A stretch of DNA of 64,000 bases from Nitratireductor aestuarii (GCF_014641695.1 NZ_BMIF01000005.1:124001-188000); one strand, 5' to 3'; counted from the stretch's first letter, positions 35,989 to 45,603 are shown. Program-made: numbers and translations. The notes: generated from the sequence alone by a model not told the origin.

Positions 35989-37068
35989 ATGTCTTTGAGT
36001 CGGTTTTCTAACACATATGCCGAGGCGAAAGAGCGCTTTCTGACGGTGGCGCAAAAGCGCAATATTGCGGTCAAATCCTACGAGCATCCGCTCACGGGTC
36101 CCTCCGGCGAAGCCCTGTCGACTGACGTCGCGCTGATCGGCCCGGCGAGTGCCAGCCGCATCCTGATCCTTGAATCGAGCCTGCATGGTGTCGAGGGCTA
36201 TCCGGGTTCGGCATTGCAGGTTGGCGCGCTGGAGGAAATCGACTTGCCGCAGGATGGCGACGTGGCGCTTCTGTTGGTCCATGCGATCAATCCATGGGGC
36301 TTTGCCTGGAACCGCCGCTTCAACGAAGACAACATCGATTTGAACCGCCACTTCATCGACTGGGATGCACCGGGTACACTGGACAATCCCGGCTACCGCG
36401 ACATAGCGGATTTCGTCATTCCGACGGATTTTTCCGAGGAAGCGCTGGCGGAGTCTGACGCAAAGCTTGAAGCCTATCGCGCCGAGAAGGGTGATCTGGC
36501 GTTCCGTTCAGCGATCAAGCTCGGCCAATACTCGCACCCCGACGGCCTCTACTACGGCGGGCTTACGCCATCCTGGTCTGCGAAGACCGTCCAGAACATC
36601 GCCAATGATTTCCTGCGCAATGCCAGGTTCTGCGGGCTGATTGATGTCCATACGGGTCTTGGACCCTTCGGCTTCGGTGAGTGCCTGAGCGGCATGGCGC
36701 CCGACAGCGACGAGGGAAAGCGCTGCACCGCATGGTATGGCGACGTCGCCCATACGAAGAGCCCCAAGACGGATTATGCCGGCAGCGCCGCCTCTATCCT
36801 CGACGGGTACAAGCGGGCTGCCCCCTGGCCGGTCTGGACGCCGATCGGGCTCGAATTCGGTACGCGCGATCCCAAAACCGTGCGCGACGCCGTGCGTTTC
36901 GACGGGTGGCTGCATCTGAACCGCGACACAGCCGGTTCAAAGGCCGACGCGGTCAAAGCCAAGCTGCTGCATGCCTACTATCCCGCAGAGCCGGAATGGC
37001 GCGAAGCCGTGATGACGCGGGGGCTGGAAGTCCTCCGCCTCGGCCTCGCCGGCATCTCAGCAGCCTGA
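35989..37068 (+). CDS. DUF2817 family, M14-like zinc carboxypeptidase/deacylase
   Basis: 359 residues from the ATG at 35989, preceded by AAGGGGA; an in-frame ATG at 35968 lacks a ribosome site. Zinc-site motif ESSLHGVEGYPGS (His-x-x-Glu) and a later histidine in DVHTGLGPFGFGE fit the M14-like fold of DUF2817. A CINPWGF-type segment (HAINPWGFAWNRR) supports this. It is divergently transcribed from a peptide importer, so it may trim an imported amide or peptide in the cytoplasm. Confidence 0.85.
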   Translation: MSLSRFSNTYAEAKERFLTVAQKRNIAVKSYEHPLTGPSGEALSTDVALIGPASASRILILESSLHGVEGYPGSALQVGALEEIDLPQDGDVALLLVHAINPWGFAWNRRFNEDNIDLNRHFIDWDAPGTLDNPGYRDIADFVIPTDFSEEALAESDAKLEAYRAEKGDLAFRSAIKLGQYSHPDGLYYGGLTPSWSAKTVQNIANDFLRNARFCGLIDVHTGLGPFGFGECLSGMAPDSDEGKRCTAWYGDVAHTKSPKTDYAGSAASILDGYKRAAPWPVWTPIGLEFGTRDPKTVRDAVRFDGWLHLNRDTAGSKADAVKAKLLHAYYPAEPEWREAVMTRGLEVLRLGLAGISAA

Positions 37069-37089
37069 CGCTTCTCCCGAAAGACAGTC

Positions 37090-38823
37090 TCAATAGATGA
37101 CTGGTTCATCGTTGGGACGGCCGAACTCGGTGCGCAGGAAGTCGAAGTCACAGCCCTTGTCCGCCTGCTCGATGTGCTTCGTGTACATGAAGCCATAGCC
37201 GCGTTCGTAGCGCGGCTCCGGCGGCACCCACTCGGCTCGCCTGCGCGCCAGCTCTTCCTCGCTCACCAGCATCTCGAGCCGTCGTCCGGGAACGTCGAGT
37301 TCAATGATGTCTCCTGTCTTCAGGAGTGCAAGCGGACCGCCGACATAGGCCTCCGGCGCTACGTGCAGCACGCATGCACCGTATGAGGTGCCTGACATGC
37401 GCGCGTCGGAGATGCGCACCATGTCGCGTAGCCCGAGCTTCAGGAGCGCCTTGGGCACCGGCAGCATGCCCCATTCCGGCATGCCGGGACCGCCCTGCGG
37501 TCCGGCGTTGCGCAGCACCAGAACGGTGTCCGGCGTCATGGGATAATCCGGATCATCGACAATCTTCTTCAGTTCCGGATAGCTGTCGGCCACAAGCGCA
37601 GGCCCCCGGTGCCGGTAGAATTTCGGGTCGCAGGCGGCAGGCTTGATCACCGCGCCGTCGGGGCAGAGGTTCCCCTTGAGCACAGTGAGAGACCCTTCGT
37701 GATAGACCGGATTGGACAGCGGGCGGATGACGTCCTCATTGTAAATCGGGGTTTCGGCCAGCCCCTCCACCAGCGGGCGTCCCGTCACTGTGATGGCCGA
37801 GGGATCGAGCTTGTCGCCCAGCTGCTTCATCAGCGCGCGGATACCGCCCGCATAGAAAAAGTCTTCCATCAGGTAGGTCGTGCCGGACGGGCGAATGTTC
37901 GCCAGAACCGGCGTTGTGCGGCCGATCCGGTCGAAATCGTCGAGCTCCAGCGGTATCTTCGCACGGCGCGCCATGGCGATCAGGTGGATGATCGTGTTGG
38001 TGGAGCACCCCGTGGCCATGGCGACCGTGAGGGCATTGTCCACGGCTGCCGGCGTGATGATCTTTTCCGGCGTCAGGTCCTCCCAGACCATCTCCACGAC
38101 GCGCCTTCCGCACTGGGTGGACATGCGCTGGTGGGCCGAGTCTGCCGCCGGTATGGATGACGAACCCGGCAGGGACAGACCCATTGCCTCCGCCACCGCG
38201 GTCATGGTGCTTGCGGTGCCCATGGTCATGCAGTGGCCGTAGGAGCGTGCGATGCCGGATTCCATGTCCAGCCACTGCTCCTTGGTGATATTGCCCGCGC
38301 GCCGCTCGTCCCAGTACTTGAACATGTCCGTTCCGGAGCCAAGGTACTGACCGGCATAGTTGCCGCGCAGCATCGGCCCGGCAGGGAGGAAGATGAACGG
38401 CAGGTTCATGGAGATCGCGCCCATTACAAGCGCGGGTGTTGTCTTGTCACAACCGCCCATCAGCACCGCGCCATCGATCGGATGGGAGCGCAGCAGCTCC
38501 TCCGTCTCCATGGCCAGCATGTTGCGATAGAGCATGGTGCTGGGCTTCACCCAGTTTTCCGAAAGCGACAGCGCCGGAAGCTCGACGGGGAAGCCGCCTG
38601 CCTGCAGGACGCCACGCTTGACGAACTGGACCCGGTCCTTGAAATGCGCGTGGCAGGGCTGTGCGTCAGACCATGTATTGATGATCGCGATGATCGGCTT
38701 GCCTTCCCAATCGACCGGATCGTAGCCCATCTGCATCGTGCGCGAACGGTGGGCCGACGAACGCCAGTCGTCGTGAGCGAACCAGCGTACGGAACGCAGC
38801 TGTTCATAGGTCTTTGCAGTCAT
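37090..38823 (-). CDS. IlvD/Edd family dehydratase, L-arabinonate dehydratase-like
   Basis: 577 residues. Three cysteines expected to hold the [2Fe-2S] cluster are C57 (DAQPCHAHF), C125 (MGGCDKTTP) and C198 (YGHCMTMGTAS), matching sugar-acid dehydratases of the L-arabinonate type more than biosynthetic IlvD. A late RMSGTSYGA motif carries the catalytic serine. It removes water from an aldonic acid to a 2-keto-3-deoxy acid. The aldose epimerase gene precedes it by 4 bases. Confidence 0.9.
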   Translation of the reverse strand: MTAKTYEQLRSVRWFAHDDWRSSAHRSRTMQMGYDPVDWEGKPIIAIINTWSDAQPCHAHFKDRVQFVKRGVLQAGGFPVELPALSLSENWVKPSTMLYRNMLAMETEELLRSHPIDGAVLMGGCDKTTPALVMGAISMNLPFIFLPAGPMLRGNYAGQYLGSGTDMFKYWDERRAGNITKEQWLDMESGIARSYGHCMTMGTASTMTAVAEAMGLSLPGSSSIPAADSAHQRMSTQCGRRVVEMVWEDLTPEKIITPAAVDNALTVAMATGCSTNTIIHLIAMARRAKIPLELDDFDRIGRTTPVLANIRPSGTTYLMEDFFYAGGIRALMKQLGDKLDPSAITVTGRPLVEGLAETPIYNEDVIRPLSNPVYHEGSLTVLKGNLCPDGAVIKPAACDPKFYRHRGPALVADSYPELKKIVDDPDYPMTPDTVLVLRNAGPQGGPGMPEWGMLPVPKALLKLGLRDMVRISDARMSGTSYGACVLHVAPEAYVGGPLALLKTGDIIELDVPGRRLEMLVSEEELARRRAEWVPPEPRYERGYGFMYTKHIEQADKGCDFDFLRTEFGRPNDEPVIY

Positions 38824-38827
38824 CGTC

Positions 38828-39727
38828 TCAGCCTCCCACTGAAGAATGGATTTTCGCGCGCAAGGTCATCGCGCCTGAAAGAACCTCGCCGGGTTGAAGC
38901 ACATCCATGGCATGGGCCGGCCCGAATTCGGGACGGTTCACCACATCGGGCACATGGCTGACGGGCTCGGCGCAGAAGACGTTGCGGTTGTCCGGCACGA
39001 AGACGTGCAGATGCCGCAGCGCTCCGCCGGCCGTGATCTCGAATACGACGCCTTCCTGCGGGCGCACGATCCGCGCATGGAGCGGAGTCCAATTGGCAAA
39101 GCAACCGTCGATCACTGGGACATCTTCCATACGCACCGGATGGTCGGGATTGAAAGCGGCAACCTGCCGGAGCTTCGGCAATGGCAGGTTGCGCGTGTCC
39201 TGCTCAAAGGTCCCTTGGGAGAGGAAGGCAAGCGTTGTGCCCGGGCTTCGTGCAAACCACGGATGGATACCGAGGCCGAAAGGCATCGCCCGGTCACCGG
39301 CGTTGCGGACGGAAACCTCGATCTGCAGCCCCTCGTCCAGGAGCGAGATCTCCTGCCACGCCTCATATTCGTAGGGGTTGTCGCTCTCGGCAAAACGCTG
39401 GAACAGGCTGACGCTATTACTGGTAGCTCGCGCTACTTCCCAGGGCCGCTCGTAAGCGAAGCCATGGATGGCGACATTCTCCTGCGGTCGGTTGATCGGT
39501 AGCTCGTAGTCGCGCCCCTCGAAGGAGAAACGGCCATCGGCGATGCGATTGGCAAAAGGCACCAGGGCATAGCAGCCGTTGCCAAACGGATCGAATGTTG
39601 GCTCGCTCGGCTCAAAGATCGCAACGTCCCGGCCGTCCATATAGCGCCAATGGGCCCTCAGGATCGCCCCGCCGAGATCAGGGTCTACCACGAGACGAAA
39701 ACTGCCACGCGAGAGCTCAAGCGTCAC
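38828..39727 (-). CDS. Aldose 1-epimerase (galactose mutarotase-like)
   Basis: 299 residues from the GTG at 39727, which has GGAGG 4-8 bases upstream; a GTG five codons earlier would leave that site inside the gene. Beta-sandwich mutarotase family, with likely catalytic residues in GIHPWF and CAEPVSHVPD and the substrate-site segment GFAYERPW. It equilibrates alpha and beta sugar anomers. Paired with an arabinonate-type dehydratase, it suggests oxidative pentose (or related sugar) catabolism. Confidence 0.88.
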   Translation of the reverse strand: MTLELSRGSFRLVVDPDLGGAILRAHWRYMDGRDVAIFEPSEPTFDPFGNGCYALVPFANRIADGRFSFEGRDYELPINRPQENVAIHGFAYERPWEVARATSNSVSLFQRFAESDNPYEYEAWQEISLLDEGLQIEVSVRNAGDRAMPFGLGIHPWFARSPGTTLAFLSQGTFEQDTRNLPLPKLRQVAAFNPDHPVRMEDVPVIDGCFANWTPLHARIVRPQEGVVFEITAGGALRHLHVFVPDNRNVFCAEPVSHVPDVVNRPEFGPAHAMDVLQPGEVLSGAMTLRAKIHSSVGG

Positions 39728-40000
39728 GAGCCACCTCCGCACCCGAAAAGGAGGGCGCTGGAAGCGCCGGACGGAAAGGCAAGTTCAGCCACGGTTCTGG
39801 TTCCCCTCACGCGAGCAATGTCATTGCGCGCAGCTGCAGATCATTGCGACGCTGCAGGTAACCAGATTATTCAGGTCTATGGCCAGCCCTCAATGGGGCA
39901 GGTCCGGCCATTTCGAACTGTGAAACACGCCAGCCGTTCTCCCGGCAGCCAAACTCGGCTAAGATGCTCCTCATATCCTCGCCCGGACTGGGAGGCGTGC

Positions 40001-40578
40001 ATGTTCATCAAGACGATCGAACCCGAGGAAGCGACGGGCGAAGTTGCCGCGCTCTACGCCGCCGAGGAAGCTTCCATGGGCCGCGTGATGCAGGCGACAC
40101 AATGCTGGTCCGCCCGGCCAGACATCATCGTGCCTGTCGAAAGCCTGCTTCACCAGATCCGCGACGGGTTTTCGCTCGGGCTCGTGAATTTCAGGCTGAT
40201 CACCTTCATCGCCGCGCAGCACGTGCCCTCGAGCTATTGCTCGCATGTCTATTTCCGCGTCTTTGCGGGATGATCGGCCGGGATCAGGCGCTTGCCGTGC
40301 GACGGGACTACCGCGATGCCGGGTTGACGGAACAGCAGGTGGAGATGCTCGCCTATGCCGAGCAGATCACCCGCGACGCCTCGCAGATAACCGAGGCCAA
40401 CATTGAGCGCCTGAGGGCCGTGGGATTCACGGATCTCAATATCGCGGACATTGCCCTCGCCGCATCGTTCCGCAATTTCATGAGCCGCTATTTCGATGCC
40501 ATAGGCGCCACCGTCGAAACCGACTTTCTGGATGATGATCCCGCCATCAGAGCAGAGCTGGCAGTAGGCAGAAAGTAG
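40001..40578 (+). pseudogene. Carboxymuconolactone decarboxylase (AhpD-like) family gene, split by a frameshift
   Basis: Two adjacent frames together make one typical ~190-residue protein. The first (40001-40273, 90 residues, ATG with GGAGG) ends SSYCSHVYFRVFAG, and the second (40270-40578, 102 residues) continues MIGRDQALAVRRDY. They meet at GGATGATC, where one base appears lost and the first frame stops at a TGA overlapping an ATG. The family-type helix with the cysteine spans the join. It may be a pseudogene, a base error, or two coupled polypeptides. Likely an alkylhydroperoxidase-type enzyme. Confidence 0.75.
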
Positions 40579-40671
40579 GGAGCCTGTGCGGAGAGGATGC
40601 AAGGGAGCTCCTGAGCGGCGATTCGGGTTACCAGTTGCCAGCGCCATGGCGGCGCGAGCCACTGCCTCATT

Positions 40672-40700
40672 GATCATCACTCGATCATCCTTTTGATCAT
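40672..40700. repeat. Three GATCAT hexamers in tandem spacing
   Basis: GATCAT occurs at 40672-40677, 40683-40688 and 40695-40700, spaced 11 and 12 bases, roughly one helical turn. It lies in the 287-base gap upstream of the polyamine-type importer. Could be a helix-phased binding array or chance; the rest of the gap holds only the palindrome at 40819-40835. Confidence 0.3.
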
Positions 40701-40818
40701 TTCATAGGCAGCAACTCCTCCGCGCTTTCACAGGGACTCCAATTCCCTCCGTCATGGCCTGTTTTTTGCTTCCAAACCAAGGCAAAGGGCCTTGCTAGCC
40801 GGCTACAAATTTGCAAGT

Positions 40819-40835
40819 ACGAAAATTATTTTCGT
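40819..40835. promoter_or_regulatory. 17-bp palindromic operator upstream of the PotF-like operon
   Basis: ACGAAAATTATTTTCGT is a perfect 7-bp inverted repeat around TTA, ending 30 bases before the start of the binding-protein gene, in an AT-rich promoter-like stretch. A further TTTTGGAAAATTCG follows directly. The XRE-cupin regulator encoded in the same operon (45608) is the obvious candidate to bind it; this is inference. Confidence 0.6.
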
Positions 40836-40865
40836 TTTGGAAAATTCGCCACCGGAGCCCTCCTG

Positions 40866-41900
40866 ATGAAGCTCGCCTACCTTGCCTCTGCCCTGACCAT
40901 TACGTCCAGCTTGCTCGCAGCCGGCTCGCCAGCCCTCGCGCAGGAAAAGACCCTCGTTGTATCCGAATGGGGATTCAGCAACGAAGCCCTCGAAGAACAT
41001 CTCTACAAGCCGTTTGAAGAAAAGCACGGCGTCAAGATCGTTCGCGAAACCGGCAATAACCCGGACCGCCTCAACAAGCTGCAGATCCGCGGTGGCGTCG
41101 ACGTGATCTTCCTCACCGATGCCTTCTCACAGGTTGGCCTTGATGCCGGCGCTTTTGCGAAGATCGACCGTTCCAAGATCCCCAACCTCTCAGACGTCTA
41201 CGAAATCGCCCGCGCGCCTCAGGGCGAGGATGCAGGCCCGGCCTTCACCGTCGGTCGCTATGGCATCATCTATGACGCCGACGCCGTGAAGGAGCCTATC
41301 ACCTCGTGGAAGGACCTGTGGCGTTCCGACCTCGCCGGCCGCATTGCCATTCCGGGCTTCAACACCAGCTCCGGCCCGCTGACGGTCATCATCGCAGGTG
41401 AGCGCGTTGGCGCCGACGCCTTCAGGGATGCGGACGCAGCCTTCGCAAGCCTCGCAGAGATGAAGCCGAACGTCGTAAAGACCTACACCTCGGGCTCCGA
41501 GCTCGTGAACCTCTTCTCAACCGGCGAAGTGGTCGTCGGCGCGTTGCAGGACTTTGCGATCCCCGCCATCCAGGCAGCTGTTCCCTCCGCCAAGTGGGTT
41601 CCGCTGGAAGAAGGCAACTGGGGCATCTTCAGCACGGCCAACATTGCAGCCAAGTCGGAAAACCAGGATCTGGCTCACGCCTTCATCAACTGGCGCCTCG
41701 ACCCGGAAGTTCAGCGCAACCTGAACATCACCACGGGCGATGCTGCGATCAACGCCAAGACCGAGCTCAATGCTGAGGAAGTGAAGTACGCAGCACATGG
41801 CGCCGAGCAGATTGGAGCCCTGCGCAAGCCGGACTATCAGGCCCTGAACGCCGCCAAGGCGGACTGGGAGCGCCGCTGGAACGAGATCTTCGGCAACTGA
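40866..41900 (+). CDS. ABC transporter substrate-binding protein, polyamine/iron type (PotF/PotD-like)
   Basis: 344 residues with a Sec signal peptide (cleavage near PALAQ). The mature protein begins TLVVSEWGFSNEALEEHLYKPFEEKHG, split at residues ~29-55, and belongs to the type-2 binding proteins that serve spermidine/putrescine or ferric iron. Downstream two-permease and PotA-like ATPase genes fit the Pot class. Given the D-carbamoylase behind it, the cargo is more likely a nitrogen compound than iron. Confidence 0.88.
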   Translation: MKLAYLASALTITSSLLAAGSPALAQEKTLVVSEWGFSNEALEEHLYKPFEEKHGVKIVRETGNNPDRLNKLQIRGGVDVIFLTDAFSQVGLDAGAFAKIDRSKIPNLSDVYEIARAPQGEDAGPAFTVGRYGIIYDADAVKEPITSWKDLWRSDLAGRIAIPGFNTSSGPLTVIIAGERVGADAFRDADAAFASLAEMKPNVVKTYTSGSELVNLFSTGEVVVGALQDFAIPAIQAAVPSAKWVPLEEGNWGIFSTANIAAKSENQDLAHAFINWRLDPEVQRNLNITTGDAAINAKTELNAEEVKYAAHGAEQIGALRKPDYQALNAAKADWERRWNEIFGN

Positions 41901-41941
41901 TCTGCCGCCGTAACCTCGACAAGAATAGGGAACCGTCCACC

Positions 41942-42772
41942 ATGAACCGAAAATGGCTTCCGCTGTTGCTGACGGTTCCCGCCCTCGCGCTGATCCTGTT
42001 TTTGCTGATCTATCCCGTCGGGGACACGCTGGCGGAATCGTTCCTGCCGCTGGACCAGGGCTGGCAGCGCTACGTCGCCTTCTTCAGCGAACCCTACAAT
42101 CGCACCGTCATCCTGCGGACGATCAAGATCGCGACCATTACCACGGTTCTGTCGCTGATCTTCGGGTTCATCGCTGCACTCTTCATCACACGCTGCCCTG
42201 CGAAATACCGCACACCGCTGCTGATCCTTTCGGTTTTCCCGCTGCTTACGGGCGCGGTGGTGCGCGCCTTCGCCTGGATGATCATCCTCGGCCGCAAGGG
42301 TCTTCTGAACAACCTTCTGCTGAACCTCGGCATTGTCGATCAGCCGGTGCCAATGCTGTTTACCAGCTTCTCTCTGGTCACGGGCCTCGTCTATCTTTTC
42401 ACGCCGCTCGCCATTCTCTCGCTCGTCGGCGTTCTCGACGGCATCGAGAAGGATGTGCTGGACGCGAGTTCTTCGCTCGGCGCAAACCCGCTCGGCGTCT
42501 TCACGCAGGTGATCCTGCCGCTTGCCGTCCCCGGCCTCATTGTCGGTGGCGTCCTGATCTTCACCGGCAGCCTTGCGGCGTTTGCCACCGCGCGTCTCCT
42601 CGGCGGCGACAGGCAGGCGATCATGCCCACGCAGCTCTACGAAAAGGCCATGGTCTCCTTCGACTGGAACACCGCCGGCATCATCGCCACGGTCATGGTA
42701 CTTGTGACGCTGGTGGCGATCCTCGCCATGGGCAAGCTTGCCCGCCGTTTCAATCCGGCGACGGGAGGCTGA
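41942..42772 (+). CDS. ABC transporter permease, PotB/PotH type
   Basis: 276 residues with six membrane helices, starting MNRKWLPLLLTVPALALILF. Coupling loop DASSSLGANPLGVFTQVILP (residues ~176-195). The next permease starts one base past its stop. Inner membrane. Confidence 0.91.
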   Translation: MNRKWLPLLLTVPALALILFLLIYPVGDTLAESFLPLDQGWQRYVAFFSEPYNRTVILRTIKIATITTVLSLIFGFIAALFITRCPAKYRTPLLILSVFPLLTGAVVRAFAWMIILGRKGLLNNLLLNLGIVDQPVPMLFTSFSLVTGLVYLFTPLAILSLVGVLDGIEKDVLDASSSLGANPLGVFTQVILPLAVPGLIVGGVLIFTGSLAAFATARLLGGDRQAIMPTQLYEKAMVSFDWNTAGIIATVMVLVTLVAILAMGKLARRFNPATGG

Positions 42773-42773
42773 C

Positions 42774-43562
42774 ATGGGACGTAAGGTTCATCCGCTTCTG
42801 GGCATCTCCGCAGGCCTTGTCTTCCTGTTCCTGATCGCGCCGCTCGTCCTCGTACTGGGCGCGGCCTTCAACGATGCCACTTACCTCGCCTTCCCACCGC
42901 AGTCGCTGTCGCTGCGCTGGTTCGAGCGGGTCTTGAGCCTGCAGAACTTCATGGACGCCTTTCTGGTAAGCCTGACAGTTGCAATCTCGGCCACCGCGCT
43001 CGCGCTCCTTGTCGGCATTCCCACGAGCTACGCGATCGTGAAGCATCGCGGCAGCTTCCCCAGCTGGTTCAGCTCAGTCTTCTTCCTGCCGCTTCTGGTG
43101 CCGGAAATCGTGTTCGGCTTCTCGCTCCTGAAGACCGTCATCGTGGCACTGGAGCTGCCGGTCATGACGGCGCTGATCGCCGGGCACACCATCCTCGTGC
43201 TGCCCTATGCGGTGCGCGTGCTTGGCGCGAGCCTCAGCAACTTCGACTTCAGCGCCGAGGAGGCCGCCGTCAGCCTTGGCATGCATCCGCTGAAGACGGT
43301 GCTGGCGGTGGTGCTGCCCAACATCAAGGCGGGCATTCTCGCCGCGTTCATCCTCGCCTTCATCACCTCGCTGAACGACGTCTCGGTGTCACTGTTCCTA
43401 ACTGGACCCGGCGTCAGCACGCTGCAGGTGGAGGTGCTCACCTATGTCGAACAGTATTTCGATCCTTCCGTTGCCGCCGTCTCGGTGCTGCTCATGGCTA
43501 TCACACTCGTCGTGATGGTGGTTCTTGAGCGCAGCTTCGGCCTCTCCAATGTCGTGAAATGA
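42774..43562 (+). CDS. ABC transporter permease, PotC/PotI type
   Basis: 262 residues from the ATG at 42774, preceded by GGGAGG. Six membrane helices; coupling loop EEAAVSLGMHPLKTVLAVVLP (residues ~159-179). Stop overlaps the ATPase start by ATGA. Confidence 0.91.
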   Translation: MGRKVHPLLGISAGLVFLFLIAPLVLVLGAAFNDATYLAFPPQSLSLRWFERVLSLQNFMDAFLVSLTVAISATALALLVGIPTSYAIVKHRGSFPSWFSSVFFLPLLVPEIVFGFSLLKTVIVALELPVMTALIAGHTILVLPYAVRVLGASLSNFDFSAEEAAVSLGMHPLKTVLAVVLPNIKAGILAAFILAFITSLNDVSVSLFLTGPGVSTLQVEVLTYVEQYFDPSVAAVSVLLMAITLVVMVVLERSFGLSNVVK

Positions 43563-44638
43563 AGATGACTCCGAGCGAACCCCTCGTACTGGACCGCGTC
43601 TCCGCCTCCTATGGCAATACGGAGATCCTGAAGGATTTGAGCCTCGACGTTCGACCGGGCGAACTTGTCTCCCTGCTGGGCTCCAGCGGCTGCGGCAAGA
43701 CGACGACGCTGCGGCTTGTCGCCGGTTTCCTGACGCCCACCCGCGGCAGCATCCGCATCGGCGAGCGCGACGTGAGCCGCGTTCCGGTGCACAAGCGCAA
43801 CATCGGCATCGTCTTCCAGAACTATGCGCTGTTGCCGCACCTGACCGTGCGCGACAACGTCGCCTTCGGGCTGAAGCAACGCGGCGTGGGAAATACCGAG
43901 CGTGACCGTCAGGCTATGGAAATGCTGGAGACGGTGGGCTTGACCGGCCTCGCCGATCGCCTGCCCTCCGCCCTTTCCAACGGCCAGAAACAGCGCGTGG
44001 CGCTCGCCCGCGCTCTGGTCATCCGCCCGCCCCTCCTGATGTTCGACGAACCGCTGTCCAACCTCGATGCCAAGCTTCGCGTCGAGATGCGCGTCCACAT
44101 CCGCGCATTGCAGAAGGCCAACGAGCGCACCGCCATCTATGTCACCCACGACCAGGAGGAGGCCTTCGCCATCTCCGACCGCGTGGCCATCATGGACGCA
44201 GGCCGCATCGTGCAGCTCGATACCCCGGAAGTCCTCTATCGGCGACCGGTGAACGAATTCGTCGCCCGTTTCGTCGGCTTCGAGAACATTCTGCCCATGC
44301 AGGTCGTTGAACGACGCGGCAAGATCGTCACCGCCGCACTCGCCGGTGGAGCGACCCTCGAGCTCGATCAGGGGGAGTTCGGCATCATTCCCGACCACTT
44401 CCTGCTTGCCTGCCGCCCGGAAGGACTGCGCCTTGCCGCACCCGGCAATGCCGGTGTCCCGGTGACCCTTGGCATGCGAACCTATCTCGGACGCGCTTAC
44501 CAGTATCAATGCGACAGCGATGCCGGTCCGCTGATCGCCCATGGCGCGGTGGATAAGGCACATCCGGGCGTGGGCACTCAGGCGGTTCTCTCCGTCGCCC
44601 CACAGCAGTGCGCAATTCTCCCGGCAGCGAAATCCTGA
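43559..44638 (+). CDS. ABC transporter ATP-binding protein, PotA type
   Basis: 359 residues. Walker A GSSGCGKTT, Q-loop FQNYALLPH, signature LSNGQKQRV (usual LSGGQ changed to LSNGQ) and Walker B LLMFDEPLSNLD. The C-terminal TOBE domain covers roughly residues 275-355. Followed after 11 bases by the carbamoylase gene, so import and hydrolysis are co-expressed. Confidence 0.93.
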   Translation: MKMTPSEPLVLDRVSASYGNTEILKDLSLDVRPGELVSLLGSSGCGKTTTLRLVAGFLTPTRGSIRIGERDVSRVPVHKRNIGIVFQNYALLPHLTVRDNVAFGLKQRGVGNTERDRQAMEMLETVGLTGLADRLPSALSNGQKQRVALARALVIRPPLLMFDEPLSNLDAKLRVEMRVHIRALQKANERTAIYVTHDQEEAFAISDRVAIMDAGRIVQLDTPEVLYRRPVNEFVARFVGFENILPMQVVERRGKIVTAALAGGATLELDQGEFGIIPDHFLLACRPEGLRLAAPGNAGVPVTLGMRTYLGRAYQYQCDSDAGPLIAHGAVDKAHPGVGTQAVLSVAPQQCAILPAAKS

Positions 44639-44649
44639 AGGAGCACAAG

Positions 44650-45603
44650 ATGGAAAAGCGTATCGTCAACGTTGCCTGCGGCCAGCTTGGGCCGATCGCC
44701 CGCGCAGAGACCCGCACGCAGGTCGTCCGCCGCCTGATCGAGCTCATGCGTGAGGCGAAGGCGCGCGGCAGCGACGTCATCGTGTTTCCCGAACTGGCGC
44801 TCACCACCTTCTTCCCTCGCTGGGCGCTGGAGACCCAGGAAGAGATCGATAGTTTCTTCGAAAAGGAGATGCCGGGACCGGAGACCCGTCCGCTGTTCGA
44901 GGAAGCAGCAAAGCTCGGCATCGGCTTCTACCTCGGTTACGCAGAGCTGGTGGAAGGCCCGCGCCGCCGCTACTTCAACACCTCGATCCTGGTGAACCAG
45001 AAGGGCGAGATCGTCGGCAAGTACCGCAAGATTCATCTCCCGGGCTGGAGTGAGCCCCAGCCGCATCTGCGCTCGCAGCATCTGGAAAAGCGCTATTTCG
45101 AGCCGGGCAACATGGGCTTTCCGGTCTATGAGGCATTCGGCGGCGTGATCGGCATGTGCATCTGCAACGACCGCCGCTGGCCGGAGACCTACCGCGTCAT
45201 GGCCCTGCTAGGCGTGGAAATGGTCATGGTCGGTTACAACACGCCGGATGACCACACCGACGTCTTCGACTTCGATATCCTGACCACCTTCCACAACCAG
45301 CTTTCGCTGCAGGCGGGTGCCTACCAGAACTCGACGTGGGTTGTTGCCACGGCGAAGGCAGGCCTCGAGGAAGGCTCGAACCTGATCGGCAACAGCATGA
45401 TCGTGGCGCCTTCGGGCCAGATCATCGCGCACGCCACGAGCACGGATGACGAGGTGATCGCGGCCGGCTGCGACCTCAATATGGGTACGGTCTATCGCAA
45501 GACCATCTTCGACCTTGCCCGCCACCGGGAGCCCGAGCACTATCGCCTGATCGTGGAGCGCAAGGGGCCAGGTCCGATCCTGCCCGTGCGAGAGCTGGAT
45601 TGA
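44650..45603 (+). CDS. N-carbamoyl-D-amino acid hydrolase-like nitrilase-superfamily enzyme
   Basis: 317 residues, nitrilase superfamily. The catalytic triad is visible as E48 (FPELALTTFFPR), K127 (KYRKIHLPG) and C172 (CNDRRWPET). These stretches match Agrobacterium D-carbamoylase as I recall it, with residues at essentially the same numbers (E47, K127, C172). D-carbamoylase turns N-carbamoyl-D-amino acids into D-amino acids, CO2 and ammonia. Start at ATG 44650 with AAGGAG upstream. Specificity for D-carbamoyl compounds is inferred from this resemblance. Confidence 0.87.
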   Translation: MEKRIVNVACGQLGPIARAETRTQVVRRLIELMREAKARGSDVIVFPELALTTFFPRWALETQEEIDSFFEKEMPGPETRPLFEEAAKLGIGFYLGYAELVEGPRRRYFNTSILVNQKGEIVGKYRKIHLPGWSEPQPHLRSQHLEKRYFEPGNMGFPVYEAFGGVIGMCICNDRRWPETYRVMALLGVEMVMVGYNTPDDHTDVFDFDILTTFHNQLSLQAGAYQNSTWVVATAKAGLEEGSNLIGNSMIVAPSGQIIAHATSTDDEVIAAGCDLNMGTVYRKTIFDLARHREPEHYRLIVERKGPGPILPVRELD

